Source: Pelomyxa schiedti (Eukaryota; Evosea; Pelobiontida; Pelomyxidae). Taken from it: 63,882 nucleotides of DNA. Below the pieces are notes generated by a model. The model saw nothing but the letters and a program-made list of their open reading frames with translations, was not told where the DNA came from and did no database searches. This document shows positions 1 to 11,700 of this stretch, piece after piece. How positions within the stretch are numbered: the stretch's first letter is position 1; every line of letters starts with the position of its first letter. The DNA lies in the NCBI GenBank assembly GCA_020536535.1, contig JAHLWZ010000874.1, positions 1 through 63,882 of the forward strand. Direction: 5' to 3'. Made by a program: the position numbers and the translations under genes.

Positions 1-427
1 TCAGGGGTAAACTCGATGTGGAAAACGAATTCATGCAGAAATAACTCGAGTTATCAGGGGAAAACTCGATTTATTGGGTCTCCACCGAAGTCGTACCCCA
101 AAAACTAGACTTTGTTCCATTGTTTAAAAAACGAGTGGCATGGTCCGCTATTTCGCGGTTCGCCGCTGCAGCGTTAGCAAATCTTAGTCTCATTCTCTGT
201 CTCAGCCCTCTCTGCTGGCCTCATCGAGAGTCGAAGTAGAAAGGATACCGTGCTTGATTCGTGGGTAGTGTTTACCGAACCGAAGCCCAAGCCCAGTCCC
301 TATTTTCGCCTCAACCGCTTTCTGGTCACATCACGTTTTTTTGATGATGCCTTTGCCCTGCCTCTCGTCTTTATAAACGCTCCCCCAGGCCCCAAACAGA
401 AAAAAAACAAAACCAATAACACACAAA
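1..427. other. Non-coding leader region, no gene recognised
   Basis: No convincing coding exon was found on either strand. The first 70 bases hold a 17-nt direct repeat (1-17 and 54-70, one mismatch) that flanks a perfect 14-bp palindrome at 41-54 (ATAACTCGAGTTAT). The rest probably carries the 5' flank of the gene starting at 428. Confidence 0.5.
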
Positions 428-1272
428 ATGACAACAAGTGCAACCACGTCGACGAGCAACAAAGCCGTCCAGCCTCCTGTGTCAGAGATGCTGGTACATT
501 ATTTGTTTTGTTGTTCTTTTGCGTTTTTTAGGCGTTTTTTTTTTTTTACGTGCTTCATCTATGTTTTTTGTAGCCCCCTGCCGTTGAGACAGTTCCCTAG
601 ACGACAGGGAACCCGAACCCTCAGTTCCTGTTACCAACAAATCAGGTAACTTCTTCTTTCTGATGATGAGACCTTCACATTTCCTTGCAGGGTCCAGTGA
701 GCCCTTACAAACCCAAAACAAGAGCACAGCGCTGGAGAGAGAAAATGGAACGAGATGCAGCAGCACTCTATCAGGAGGCAGTGGATCTCCCCCAACATCC
801 ACCTCAACGCAGACAACGCCCCAACACAATGTACGGATCCGTGGCCAACAGGCCTGCAACTATGTCTATGAGGGTCCCACCAATGCCACTGTTATCCCAG
901 GCACAGTTGCCACAGTTCCCACAATTCATGGACAAAACTGTTCTGGTTGGTAGTTACCTGAGGTACAACAGTTTGCCCCATGAACTGTGGGAACTGTGCC
1001 ACCACTGCCACAAAGATAAACGCAATCGAAACCCTCCTCCAATCCATTTTACAAAGGATAGACAAGCTAGAGGAAGATTCTTGAACACAAAATACCAAAC
1101 ACAGTACGACACTGCAACACAAATATTTAAAAAAAAAAATTGGAAGGAAAAAAAAAACCACTCACACTGTGCTCTTAAGGAATTTGCCTGTACATCCCTT
1201 TTCTTGTCCCTAGTTGACAGTGACACTATTATTATTATACCAAGCCATATTGGGGTTACCTTCCATTCCTAG
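428..1272 (+). CDS. Small unknown protein, three exons (about 127 aa)
   Basis: The ATG at 428 opens a Thr/Ser-rich N-terminus. The model joins 428-493, 691-949 and 1214-1272, with GT-AG introns and matching phases. It encodes a basic, arginine-rich stretch (PKTRAQRWREKMERDAAA), then a proline/methionine/glutamine-rich segment, then a short hydrophobic tail. No family is recognised. The second intron is a multiple of three and has no stop, so read-through would also be in frame. The 3' end of exon 2 and the start of intron 2 lie inside a strong inverted repeat (911-998), which may affect splicing. Confidence 0.45.
911..998. repeat. Imperfect 32-bp inverted repeat (hairpin) across an exon/intron border
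   Basis: Bases 911-942 and 967-998 are reverse complements at about 28 of 32 positions, with a 24-nt loop. The inferred 5' splice site at 950 falls in the loop. It could be a pre-miRNA-like hairpin, a splicing-control stem, or a decayed foldback element. Confidence 0.7.
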
Positions 1273-1540
1273 CAGTCACATATGTGTGGCGGTTTGCTCT
1301 CTTCATGTATATGAGAAGCTAACTTCCACAGAATACCCGAGGCGCGACCGCTGGTCAATAGCTTGCTAATTTCTTGCACTGCAAGCTATCACACAAAGTT
1401 CAACACAAACTTTGGGTTCACACAAGTAACTCTCACACAAAAAGCACAAAAGCAAGATTCTTCTGACACTTTGGCTTGCGCTTGCTTCTTGACAAGTGAG
1501 ATATTGACAGTGGCACAACAAACAAAAACAAATCGACGCA

Positions 1541-1938
1541 ATGCTTCATGATGCTGAGAAGTATAAAGACGATGAAGAGCAGAAAGGACGGATCGACGCC
1601 AAACACCATCTTGAAAGCTATGCTAACTCCGTGAAGAACTCTGTAAAGGATGACAAAATAGCAACCAACATTGACTCTGGTGAAAAACAAGGGGACGTTT
1701 TCCTCTCCTCACTCCAATTTACCCTAACCGCTCTCCACAGCTCGAGGAAGCCTGCAATGAAGCGATTGAATGGCTGGATCACAACCAACAGGCCACAAAG
1801 GAGGCGGTGAACTTCTGTAGAATGAGGCTCATGTACCATCCTGTGGTCATTCCTACCACATCAGATCTCTTGCTCATTTGCGCCTGTGGTTCTGATTGTG
1901 AAGAACTTGGCTTGGGCATAGAGCTTCTTTGCAAGTGA
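1541..1938 (+). pseudogene. Hsp70 C-terminal lid fragment
   Basis: The translation from 1541 (MLHDAEKYKDDEEQ and onwards) matches the helical lid of the Hsp70 substrate-binding domain. A 44-nt intron at 1697-1740 joins it in phase to LEEACNEAIEWLDHNQQATKEA, the next part of the lid. After that the sequence departs from Hsp70 and ends after about 45 unrelated residues without an EEVD-type tail. The nucleotide-binding domain and beta-sandwich domain are absent, and an in-frame TGA lies just upstream of the matching region. It is best read as a truncated duplicate or gene relic, although a transcribed short protein remains possible. Confidence 0.7.
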
Positions 1939-2040
1939 CTTCAGTCCACAACACCCTCCTAAACCACAATCTTCACTTCTTGTAACTGCGCTGAAGGGTA
2001 TGAATTCTCCCTCTTCAGATTCAAACACAAAATCGTATTG

Positions 2041-3359
2041 TCACAGAGGTGAAAAAGTTATGTTTCTGAATGCAAAGACACGAACTGTACGATCAGAGTT
2101 GAAATCGGCATAATACAGCCTAGCAGTTTGCCCTGCAGTCTGGTCCCCTCCCTCGAGGCTGATGATTGTTGGGAATGCTTGGTCTCCCCCGCCGATGCTA
2201 TCTGACACTTTGAGTATGACTTCTGGCTGTGCCCAGTCTTGCTGATCAAGGTCAGTGCAAGAAGTCACCCGCAATGCACCATCCCACCCAGCATACACCA
2301 TTACATAGAGGCCTAGGTAGCTGTTGAAGTGAACTGAAGGGCTTCCGCCTTGGTCTTCCCAGTCAAAGGCAATAGCATCTCCAAAGCCACCGGTCCCGGG
2401 CTCTACAAATCCAGCTGAATTCTTCCACTTGAACCAGTTACCGGCCCATGCATGCGGATCGGCAGATTTGGCAGAGTGGAGCCTGTGATGGGAGTTTGTG
2501 CTTGGATGTTGGGAGGAGTTTTTTACCTTGAGGCACCATCTGCTTCCACTTCTGAGTAAACCATGTACCAGCACTTGGTAGTAGCATTGTAATAAACTGA
2601 ATTAGAGCCGGCACCACCCCAAGCTGGAGTTGCTGGTTCAGGAAGACCGGATGTTATAATATCGCCTTGTAGAGTCCAAGTCTCTCCCAGATTGTAGCTG
2701 GTGGCCATGGCAATCGAAGCCCATGCCTGTAACATCAAGTTCAGCACTATTTTAAAAGGCACAGCTCTAACCATGTGATTTGGATTAGTGGAATTGCAGT
2801 ACCAATCTTCTTGGTGGATGAAGCCAATCATTTCCAACGTATCTATGTCAGTAATGACTGTTCCATACAGCCACGAGCCTCCACAAGCAGGGCCGCATTG
2901 CTCTGGCCAGATTGTTCCACCATAAACACTGTAGGACGGATTCAACTGCTGGCTGCTGTCCTCCAGGAAAGGTGAATCTCCAACAAACCTCTATTTAGGA
3001 GAATCAGCGCTTCTACTACTTTAAAATTCCAAAAGAAAAATTGTGGATACGTAATCCTCATACTCTGCCATAAAAGTCAACCACAGTGTCTTGTAAAGAA
3101 CAGAGCTTATGTGCCCATCAGGCACCAATCCATATGTAGGTAACCCACAGCAATCACCAACAATTTCCTCCTCACCAAGAGTGACGGTAAAACTCAATTC
3201 TGAACAAACGTTAATGCTTTGTGGCTTAAAAAAAAAAAAGAAAAAACTTGATGATGCTTCCTGCTCTCCGCCAACCACAACGCAAACTGTGATTATGAGT
3301 GCCAAAACAACAACGCAAACAGCACCAACAAGAATCCCAACGGACACCCTGCTAATCAT
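2041..3359 (-). CDS. Type II membrane, five-bladed propeller glycosidase-like protein
   Basis: The ATG at 3359 begins with a single hydrophobic signal-anchor (VGILVGAVCVVVLALIITVC), which predicts a short cytosolic tail and an extracytoplasmic body. Several exons join in frame, with introns near 2998-3059, 2707-2752 and 2484-2527. The body has repeated motifs typical of five-bladed beta-propeller glycosidase-like folds: YSVYGGTIWPEQCG, MIGFIHQEDWYC, CWYMVYSE, DPHAWAGNWFKW and LYVMVYAGWDG. Cysteine pairs suggest a secreted environment. I cannot assign a GH family or substrate. The stop is only about 100 bp from the preceding plus-strand reading frame (convergent). Confidence 0.6.
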
Positions 3360-3537
3360 CTGGGAAATAAACCCCCTTGGCAACGACAACGAAAATGACT
3401 GGGTGTGTTGAATCTTCTTCCACGATAAATCTAAGACTAAAAACCTGAGAACCTCTGGGATATGTTTTCGCCCTAACAGATTTAATATCTCAGACGAGAG
3501 ATTTAATTATTCTTCTATTATTAATATCTCATAAGAA

Positions 3538-5356
3538 ATGCCCCGGGCCAAGTGGCGCCGCAAGCACCAGTCCACCGACTTTGTCGCCGAAGAAAAGCCC
3601 GACAAGCCCAAGCCCAAGCGCAGCAAGAAAGCCAAGAAATCGGCCGCAGCGTCGACGCCGCCGTCCGCCGCAACAGCAACAACCACAACCACTACCTCGA
3701 CTTCTACAACTGCAACGCCACCAACCGACACAAACCACGATGGCGACGTGCACGGGGGGGACGGCGGCGATACCATGGCCGTGGCAACGACATCGGCGTC
3801 TGCCTCTACCTCGGCTGCGTCGTCGTCCACGGCGGCGGCGGCTGCGGACGACGTGGAGTTGGACCGGGCAGCGCAGGAGGCTGGGATATGGGGCCCGTTG
3901 GGGATTGTGGGAACACCCGAGTTTTGTCGCACGCTGGCCCTTAAGTTGCTGGATTGGACCCGTGTCCCATCAAAGGTTGTATGTTGTTGTTGGTTTTTTT
4001 CCTTTTTTTTTTTTTTTTAATTGTATTGTTTGTTTTGTTTGTTTGTTTGCTTCTCACCTTTGGTGTGCGTTTTTGAATAGGTGCACGCATTGAGTCTAAA
4101 GCAAGTCACGGAGCTGTTGAAACGGGGAAAGCAGTTGCTGGCTTCACAATCAAATGTTGTCTACAGTTCCAACGAGGGAAGATACTGCGTAATAGGTGAC
4201 GTGCACGGGCAATATCATGATTTGGTGGGGCTGCTGGGTCTGACAGGCGAGCCTTCACCTACGAATACATTGGTATTTGCTGGAGACTATGTAGACAGAG
4301 GCAAGCATTTCCACCCTTTTTTTTCCCCTTTAACACTTTTTTGCTCAAAGGAAGCTGGGGTTCTGAGTGCCTCTTGCTTCTTCTTTCCTGGAAGATTGCT
4401 TTCCCAAATAATGTAATTTTGCTACGGGGAAACCATGAAACGGAGGCTTGTTGTAAATCATATGGTTTCGCCATGGAGATACAAGATAAATTTCATGCAG
4501 CTCAACTGTTACAGAGTTTCTACAAGGTTTCTCTTTTTCCCAGAGGTTGAAAGCATAACACCCAAACCTACCAGGTGTTCGAAAATTTGCCACTCGGATG
4601 TATCATTCACAATACTACCATGGTAACTTTTCCCAGGAACTTTTATACTTGTCTTTCATTTACTGTGGTTCTGTTTTCTGTCATTGTTTTCAGAATTTTT
4701 CTGACAGTTAAAAATCTCGGTGGTACATGGTGGACTTTTCTCTGATGGCGAGAACGGACCTGGAGGACTGGCCAAATTGAAAGCTATTAACCGCAAACTT
4801 CCCGACCACACTGATGGCACTGCAGCAGAGGTTTTATGGAGTGATCCAATGGAGACCCCTGGGATGGAGAAAAACTTTATGCGCGGAGCGTATGAGATCT
4901 TAACAGCATTTACTGAACCTAAATCTGTGAATAGGGGTTGCAGATTTGGACCTGACATCACAGATAAATTTCTGGAACTGAACCGTTTGAAACTTATTTT
5001 GAGGGGTCATGAGGGTCCTGATGCACGCCTATGTAGACCAGGTAACATCCACGCAAACAATAGTCTACATTAACTTTAAAAACCTCTCTTCAGCAATGCC
5101 TTCAGTTGACACTGGGTACTCTGTGGACCATGTAACGGCGCACGGAAAACTTGCTACTGTTTTTAGTGCTCCCGATTACCCCCAATTCAAGGATGAGGAG
5201 GATATGTACTACAGTCCAAAGAAGAAGGGTGTTCCCCCACCCAAGACTAAGGGTGCCTTTGCTGTTCTAGAGACACCTGACTATTCTGTTCCTCGGTTTG
5301 TGTCATTTGTTGTAAATGCCAGGCCACATGGGAAGAAATATGGCGAGATGACTTGA
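3538..5356 (+). CDS. PPP-family Ser/Thr protein phosphatase (PP5-like catalytic domain)
   Basis: The metal-dependent phosphatase core is complete: GDVHGQ, GDYVDRG, GNHET, VHGGL and a RGHEGP version of the usual RSHE. The C-terminal end (KGAFAVLETPDYSVPRFVSF) resembles the PP5 tail, but there are no TPR repeats. The N-terminus is a basic and then Ala/Ser/Thr-rich disordered stretch of about 110 residues. Introns fall at 3976-4080, 4301-4350 (a GC-AG intron splitting DR|GS), 4527-4574, one near 4622-4710 and one near 5042-5094. All these junctions restore the reading frame. It is likely a cytosolic or nuclear phosphatase. The stop lies 87 bp from the stop of the convergent ENPP gene. Confidence 0.88.
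4301..4350 (+). other. GC-AG intron in the phosphatase gene
   Basis: The invariant GDYVDRG motif is interrupted right after GACAGAG. Bases 4301-4350 begin GCAAGC and end CAAAG, and their removal restores DRGSWGSECL in frame. No GT donor gives the conserved reading. Confidence 0.75.
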
Positions 5357-5442
5357 ACATAACAGAACAACCCAGAAAGTTTTGTTCTGTGACTTCTTTG
5401 TTGGAAAAAAACCATCAAAATTTTGGTTTAACGGAATGACGG

Positions 5443-7249
5443 TCAATTCAAAAGAGAAGTTTGTGAAAGTGTTGTGGTGCCATTGTTTGGTGCAGGTCTT
5501 ATGTTGAGAATTTCAGCCAATGTGTTATGTATGTCAAGAACTGAGACTGTCGGAATGAATGTGGAAACCTGGAATCATTGTTATCAGTTGGGGATACGAT
5601 GTTTGTTACCTTGAATGCTGGGCCCTTGGCAAAGAAAATACCGTGCATATCTGTGGTCTCTGGGTCATAGCCATGGACTCCACCTCCTGAATTGGGGGTG
5701 GAATAAGTGGAACTCACTGTCCATCCTACGATTGTAGGTTAGGCATTGTAATGGATCCTGGTTTGAACCTGGCTGAGCAACACCCACTAGTGGCGTAATC
5801 CTCCTGAGAGTAACGAGATTGAGGAGGATTACAAATCTAAAGGAATTGGTTGGATAAAGTACCTATTTCCGGTAAAATGAAAATGTTCCGGGAGGTCTTC
5901 TTGGAGGTAGATATCGAGACTTGGATGACACCCAGTGAGGCCATTTAACATGGCGGTTATGTTGTTTGGTCGAAGTTGTAGTATTGGTGACCATACAATT
6001 ACCTCTTCATCAGCGATGGTTGTGCATTGCCGTGGGAAAATTGTTCTCTCTGGCCTGTGAAAAGGGTTGGTTTTGTTACGGATTGAATAAGTTACATTAT
6101 TTGGGCCATTCCATGGTCAGATAGAACTATCATGTTTACAGAGGATGCCTGGGAAAGCGATTCGAGGCCGTCAAGTAACCTCCCAATGGCGGTGTCAGCT
6201 TCTTCTATAGCTCTGACCACTTCAAAGGAGTCCGGTCCATAAGTATGACCATAAGAATCAACGCCTTGGTATCCAGTGGGACGGGCAGGACATTTCATTG
6301 GACAAACCTTCAAGATAGAGAAACACTAGGTAAGGCCTCTCGTCAGCGGGAAGAGCAAGCCACTGAAGTACTGTATCCACTCGCTGTGAGTAAGGTACGG
6401 AGCTAAAAATTAATTCTTCCGGTAAAAATAAAAACTGAGTTGGACAAGGAGTATTACGAGTTGTAAGATACCCAGTATGTTGGTTGAACTCCATTTATAG
6501 GAACTTCAGAGCCTATGGAGAGTTAGAATAGCGGTTCTCCCATACTACTCTGCTCACCTGGCCAAAAGAATGTACCAGTTTTTATTCCCTGTCAATCTCA
6601 TGTCAGTCTGTAAAGAGATTTGCTTTACCTGTGACTCTGCAGTGGCCCAGATTGGTTCACCATTCCACCATCTGGAACACTGTCAGTCAGAAACCAGTAC
6701 TGTGCTTAGGTGGTGCCTGGGCTCCAAAGCAGATGAATCAGAAATGCGGAACCATGCATCCCAAACTGGATCATACATTGTGTTGTAGACAATACCTAGA
6801 CAATGTAAACAATCCTTTCAGAAATTCTTTACGCACCCGATGAAGCAGGGTATAACCCAGTAACAATGCTGTAGTGGTTCTAGAACTGCGTTATCAAATG
6901 GCTTTCGTTTTGTAATACAGACAGGAAAGGTGCTGGAAGGAAAAACGCTTGTAGTCATCTCAGCTTTGACACCAGGCTCATATACCCTCTTCAAATTGGG
7001 AATATTTGCCCTCCCATCAATGTAGTCATAACGAAATGCATCCACAGAAACAACAACAACTGTTGGCTGGGTTGATGCTGGAGTATATTCTTTGGTGTTC
7101 CCCAGTGTGAGTGCATATCTATTTACATAAAAAAGGTTCATTGAGAGTACTATCGTCTTTCCATTAAATACATTATAAGACCAGTTCCGAATGCCGTCGC
7201 CAAAAATGCAGGGACAACCAGCTGTGATTTTTCCCGTCAGTTGTTTCAT
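5443..7249 (-). CDS. ENPP-type nucleotide pyrophosphatase/phosphodiesterase
   Basis: Spliced minus-strand exons give a recognisable alkaline phosphodiesterase core: VVVVSVDAFRYDYIDG (first metal aspartate), VFPSSTFPNHYSIVTGLYP (catalytic Thr in TFPNHY), GIVYNTMYDPVWDAWF, VDSYGHTYGPD, VLSDHGM and GGGVHGYDP with GIFFAKGPAFK. The tail ends near PAPNNGT as in the family. These enzymes hydrolyse phosphodiester or pyrophosphate bonds of nucleotides or lipids with two metal ions, usually outside the cell. The usual HG after the catalytic loop is SG here. One intron (5837-5862) is only 26 nt. The N-terminus, including any signal or membrane anchor, is unclear; the start at 7249 is a guess. Confidence 0.85.
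5837..5862 (-). other. Ultra-short 26-nt intron in the ENPP gene
   Basis: On the minus strand the 26-nt segment starts GTACTT and ends CTTTAG. Removal joins LPEHFHFTGNR in frame to FVILLNLV, matching the conserved LPE...HY...NR region of ENPP proteins. Retention brings in a stop. Confidence 0.65.
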
Positions 7250-7423
7250 TTTGGTATTTTGATTCAAACGAACAAACCCACGAAACGAAGCACCTCTCCT
7301 GGCTACACACCATGGAAGAGGTTTTGTTTTGATGGTGATGCGAAGGAGATTGAGTTTCCAAAATTTAGGAAAAAACAAAATTGACAAAAATACAAAAAAA
7401 AAAAGTACACATGTAGTGGTGGC

Positions 7424-8609
7424 TCAAAGCTCGTCTTCCCAGGGATTGATGGGCACTACTGGCTCACTTGGTTCCTAGGTTTTTGTGATTATGGGACTGG
7501 AGATTGCTTTGGTTGTTGGTTTTTGTTTTTTTGGTTTTGAAATATTGTGTGGTATTACCTGTAGGAGTTGTGTGGCCAGGTGTACATCACAGTCACAAGC
7601 GAGGAGAACAACAGTAGCTCGTTCTCTTGGTACGCCGGTTGCTTGCATTACCGCGGTGAGCTTCTCAGCAAATTGTTTTCCAAACGCGGTCATCTGAGTG
7701 CAGAGTTATTGGGGACTTCCCCCAGTGGTGAATGAATACACACTTTTTCGTGATGGTGGTGCCGGCTGTCAAGAAGCACTGGCGCGTTTTTCATCTCAAT
7801 GACCTGATGAAGGGGCCTGTGTCCTCCAGCTGGAACCTCGGGTGCGTATACATAGGTTTTGGGCAGATCTTCTAGATTGGGGATCTTGAAGGGAGGTATA
7901 TTGTAACAGCTGAGATTGCCGCTGGGAATGTCACTGTTGGTTGCGGTTTGGTTGGTAGACACCATTACTGCGTCTTCTCTGATTTCTTTGTCGTTGTATT
8001 TTACATCTTCCACCTCATTTTTATTGTGTGTGTTGCCAGCCTCGGCTGTACCTACACTTTTTACATGCTCTACATCATTTACAGTAGGCCGATGTGATTG
8101 CTTGTGGGCGCGGTACTTGCGCCGTCTCCGATGCTTATGATGATGAATATGTTTGGGTGCCGGTGCTTGACAATCCAGCGGCAAAGTCGGAGGTTGATCT
8201 GATGCTATTGAATCTTGTGAAGTCGCAGCTTCCTTTTGTGGTACACTAGGCTGTACAAAAGCTGGATTGAGAAATGGGTAGGACATTATTTGCCCGTTGA
8301 TATCAAGAGCAAGAACTGAGCCTTCAAATAAGTCAAAGATGTCACGGGCAGTGACCTTAGGGAGGTAAGGTTCGATTACATTGCTTGACATATATACTTC
8401 TATTGATAACATAACGCCTGAGGCCCTCCAGATCGTTCCCCAGAACTTCCCATACTCAAGCCTCAACAAAACAGGAGGATTGTACTGTTGCAGTTTCAGA
8501 AAAAGGATGAAGACAGTACACTTACCTCTCCAAGGTCTGTCAAGGTTCCAAATTTTTTGTAGGGGAACGTATTACTGAACTGAAAGTCGACGGAGTGGCA
8601 CACCGCGGC
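7424..8609 (-). CDS. Unknown protein with a C-terminal UBA domain
   Basis: The main exon (about 8460-7760) encodes LPKVTARDIFDLFEGSVLAL, then a His/Arg/Lys-rich, probably disordered region, then a short conserved-looking segment. A spliced exon supplies FGKQFAEKLTAVMQATGVPR-ERATVVLLACDCDVHLATQLL, a good UBA-type ubiquitin-binding helix bundle. The last exon ends in PSEPVVPINPWEDEL. Upstream exons include HSVDFQFSNTFPYKKFGTLT. The true start was not found; the end given (8609) is the furthest plausible coding base. It may act as a ubiquitin adaptor, but the N-terminal domain is not recognised. Confidence 0.55.
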
Positions 8610-8756
8610 CCTCGTGCTTTTTGTTTCTTTATTTGGTTGTTGTTTGCTTGTGTGACATACATTGAATAACAGGGGACAATTCTATAAGGGAGATATTTCC
8701 ATCTTATTGACACTGTCCAGTGCAGTCAGTATTTTCCAAAAAAAAAAGAAAGGAAA

Positions 8757-11700
8757 CTAACCATAACGAAGAATTCCAACAAAAAGCCCCATATCGTGAA
8801 TCATTTTGAATTTAACAAATCTCCAAAACTCCACTCCTTCAAGAAAGAGAGCAGCTTCATTAAATTCCACTACAACTTGTGAGAAGAGTGCCATTGACTT
8901 CCCCTAACGCTTACCCAACTTGCATGGACTCGTCAAAGCGCATACATGAATTATAGGGTTGGACAGTTCTGGAAATGTAAGCATGAGAGTGAAGTGTGGC
9001 CACATTGGGTTTCTCTGTTATGATAAGTAAAAAGATTACATGATTGCTGTATACATTATGTAACTGGAATACTGCAACGTATACAAGCCAAATGAATTGA
9101 CAGCCGCAAGGTATGAACAGCAACGCATACCATAGACCCTTATTAAGACATAACACAAGAACAATTGCAGGAGGAAGAAATGTTGAGACAATCAACACTG
9201 TTCCAAAGAGTAGAAGGCCTGTTGGCACCTGTGAGCAAAATAAAATTGTGAGCAGGTAATCACCAGAGGCACTTTTGTTGGAAAGAGCTTGTTTGATAGA
9301 CAAAATGACCGACAAGCAATAGTGATTGATTATGGTCTCACAAGTACGAAAAAGCCAGAGATAGGCAGCCGTAGGGTTGAACATTGAGGGGTATTTGTGC
9401 GTGACTATTTATGGGAGAATTTAATTTGAATAAACTAACGGAGGGGACATACAACTCACGGTTATCTCCCAGGCACCTAACATTTCTGTGATCCACACAA
9501 GTTGCACGATCCAGGCATACCAAGGTAGGGAAAACACTCTCTCCATAAAGGTATCCTTCCAAAATTGTAAATGGAAGAAAATGGGAAACAGCAGAAACCG
9601 ATTCAGTCTCAACCGCCAAGAAGATGGTAAAAGGGAGAACAAACAAACTCCACTGCATACACATAAAAGTCGGGATGAGAAGGACTTGAAATACTGCACA
9701 AGTAATATCAAGAACAACAACTAAAACTCGGCCCCTCCCCTCGCCTAAACGTAACCAATTGTTTCCTGCAACAGACATGAGAATAGTAACAAGAGAGTGT
9801 CAACTTACTTTGGGCCCACTTGTACCAAATAGGTGAACCAAGAGTAATGAGATAAATGAACAGAGCATCTTTGGGTTTGTCATGAGAGTGAACAGGACAA
9901 ATAATGTAGCATACTAAGTGTCGCTATGACAACGGCAATGTCATTCATTGCACACAAGGAGGCCATAACCAAATTTAAAATAAGTATTTGGTGTACTTTG
10001 TAAGCATGCATATTGCGTGCTGTCTCCTCTAGGAAACGTTTGTTAAGTCTAGGACTCTTTGACAAGTGGAGGATACCCCAAAGTATTGAAACCAAATTGA
10101 ACAAAAAGGTGTGAGTAACGGGTAGCCTATCTTGCTTGTTTTGTGGTTCAGGCTGCTCCTCCTGTATTCTTGAGAGCTTTTTTCCCAATCGGTACCCAAC
10201 GAAAAAGAAAATAGGAAGGGTTGGAATAGCAACAATCTGTATTATTGAGACAATTAAACTTGTAGATGAATGATGCTTACCTTCAAAAATACAAGAGGTA
10301 TTTGTGGAATATCTCGGACAGCATGTAAGAACTCCCTTTGAACCAGAGAGTGGTAACTGGATGAAAAATTGGATGACATTTGTTGTATTTTCAGAACACA
10401 CTCAGGACTGGAGACTGGATAGTCTTTCTTGTCACCTGAAAGGGGATGTACGGCCACGGTGTTCCCATGCCACACACAGTATGACACCTTATTGAAGATT
10501 ACTACCCTCTCAAGGTTATGACCGGCTGAAAAGTACCTTAAGAAAGCAAAAACAATGGACACTCAAAAGAATAACTGGGGCTTGTAGTATCACAAAATAG
10601 TCAAGAATTAAGATGGACAACAGGTGAAAAGTGCACTGTTCGACTGTTTCACTCTGCCAACATTAGGTATGGCATGAGAGAGTGCACTTACATGGAAGAA
10701 AATACGTTCATTTGGAGTAGACAACGCAACTTTGCACATGGTAATAAAAGTGGGCCATCTCCAAAAGCCAAAAAGTAAAATGACCATAACTGGTAAAATT
10801 TAATCTTGAGAAGTAATAGTCATACATACAAGAGAGGAATATGAAAACATCTCGGAGATTCCGGAGGAAATACAAAATGATGAGGGTTTTAACAGTTTCC
10901 TGTCTTGTTCCCTGCACAGGATATTGGAAGAGGCAATGTGGGGGTAATGTTTACCTTGACCAGGTGTTTGAGGAACCCAGCAAAGCGCCAAAAGAAAATG
11001 GCATTCACTATCGTGCAGAGGCTGTACAATAAGAATGTTGGCAAGTTTTCAAAGCATGATAGGAAGAAGTTGAATTCTTCCTTTGCTGCCTCCCAAACAA
11101 TGCTGTGATATGCCTGTGAAAATATTAGTATTTTACTGATGAATTCACCATAACTGTAGGAAAATCTTGTTTTCTAATCTGGTTCCAAAGAAAAACAACT
11201 CCAACCAAAGTTGCTAGAATCAAAAACGTGAGGAAAAAAGCAGCAATATCCAAAACTGTGAGTTTATCTGCTTTTAGAGCTTCTCGCATTCTCTCCAAAG
11301 AAGTTTCACACTAAAAGAGTAGTGTAAGAGAAAGAAATAAAAGACACCAACCTTAGATAGATTGCACAGAAGGGAGGGGAAACGCCATAGACTAGCAACA
11401 ACCAGTACACAAAGAGGAAATTGAATGCTCCACCGTGCAATATGGACTAATACCAGGTAGTGCCATGTAACAGTTTTATGTGGAACTGGATTCTCGTCCT
11501 TGTCAGCTTGCATTTGAGTATGAGAGCTGGCTTGGATAAATTGCTGTTAAATTAGTGTTTTAGACAACTCTCATTTCTACCCCATGCAAATTTGAGTGGG
11601 AGAATATACCAGCCATTCAGCCAAAAGAACTGACATTCCATGGTACCGAACACAACCAAGGAAAATGACAGCAACCAGTGCTGGAATATCAACGCAAAAG

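Noticed and set aside
5745-5790. Possible tRNA T-arm near GGTTTGAACCTGG
   Set aside because: The flanking bases do not form a T stem or any acceptor or anticodon arm; the region is an intron of the ENPP gene.
5795-5832. 11-bp perfect inverted repeat (GTAATCCTCCT / AGGAGGATTAC) in the ENPP gene
   Set aside because: It lies in an exon whose translation fits the ENPP family (FVILLNLVTLRRITPLVGW); chance complementarity is sufficient.
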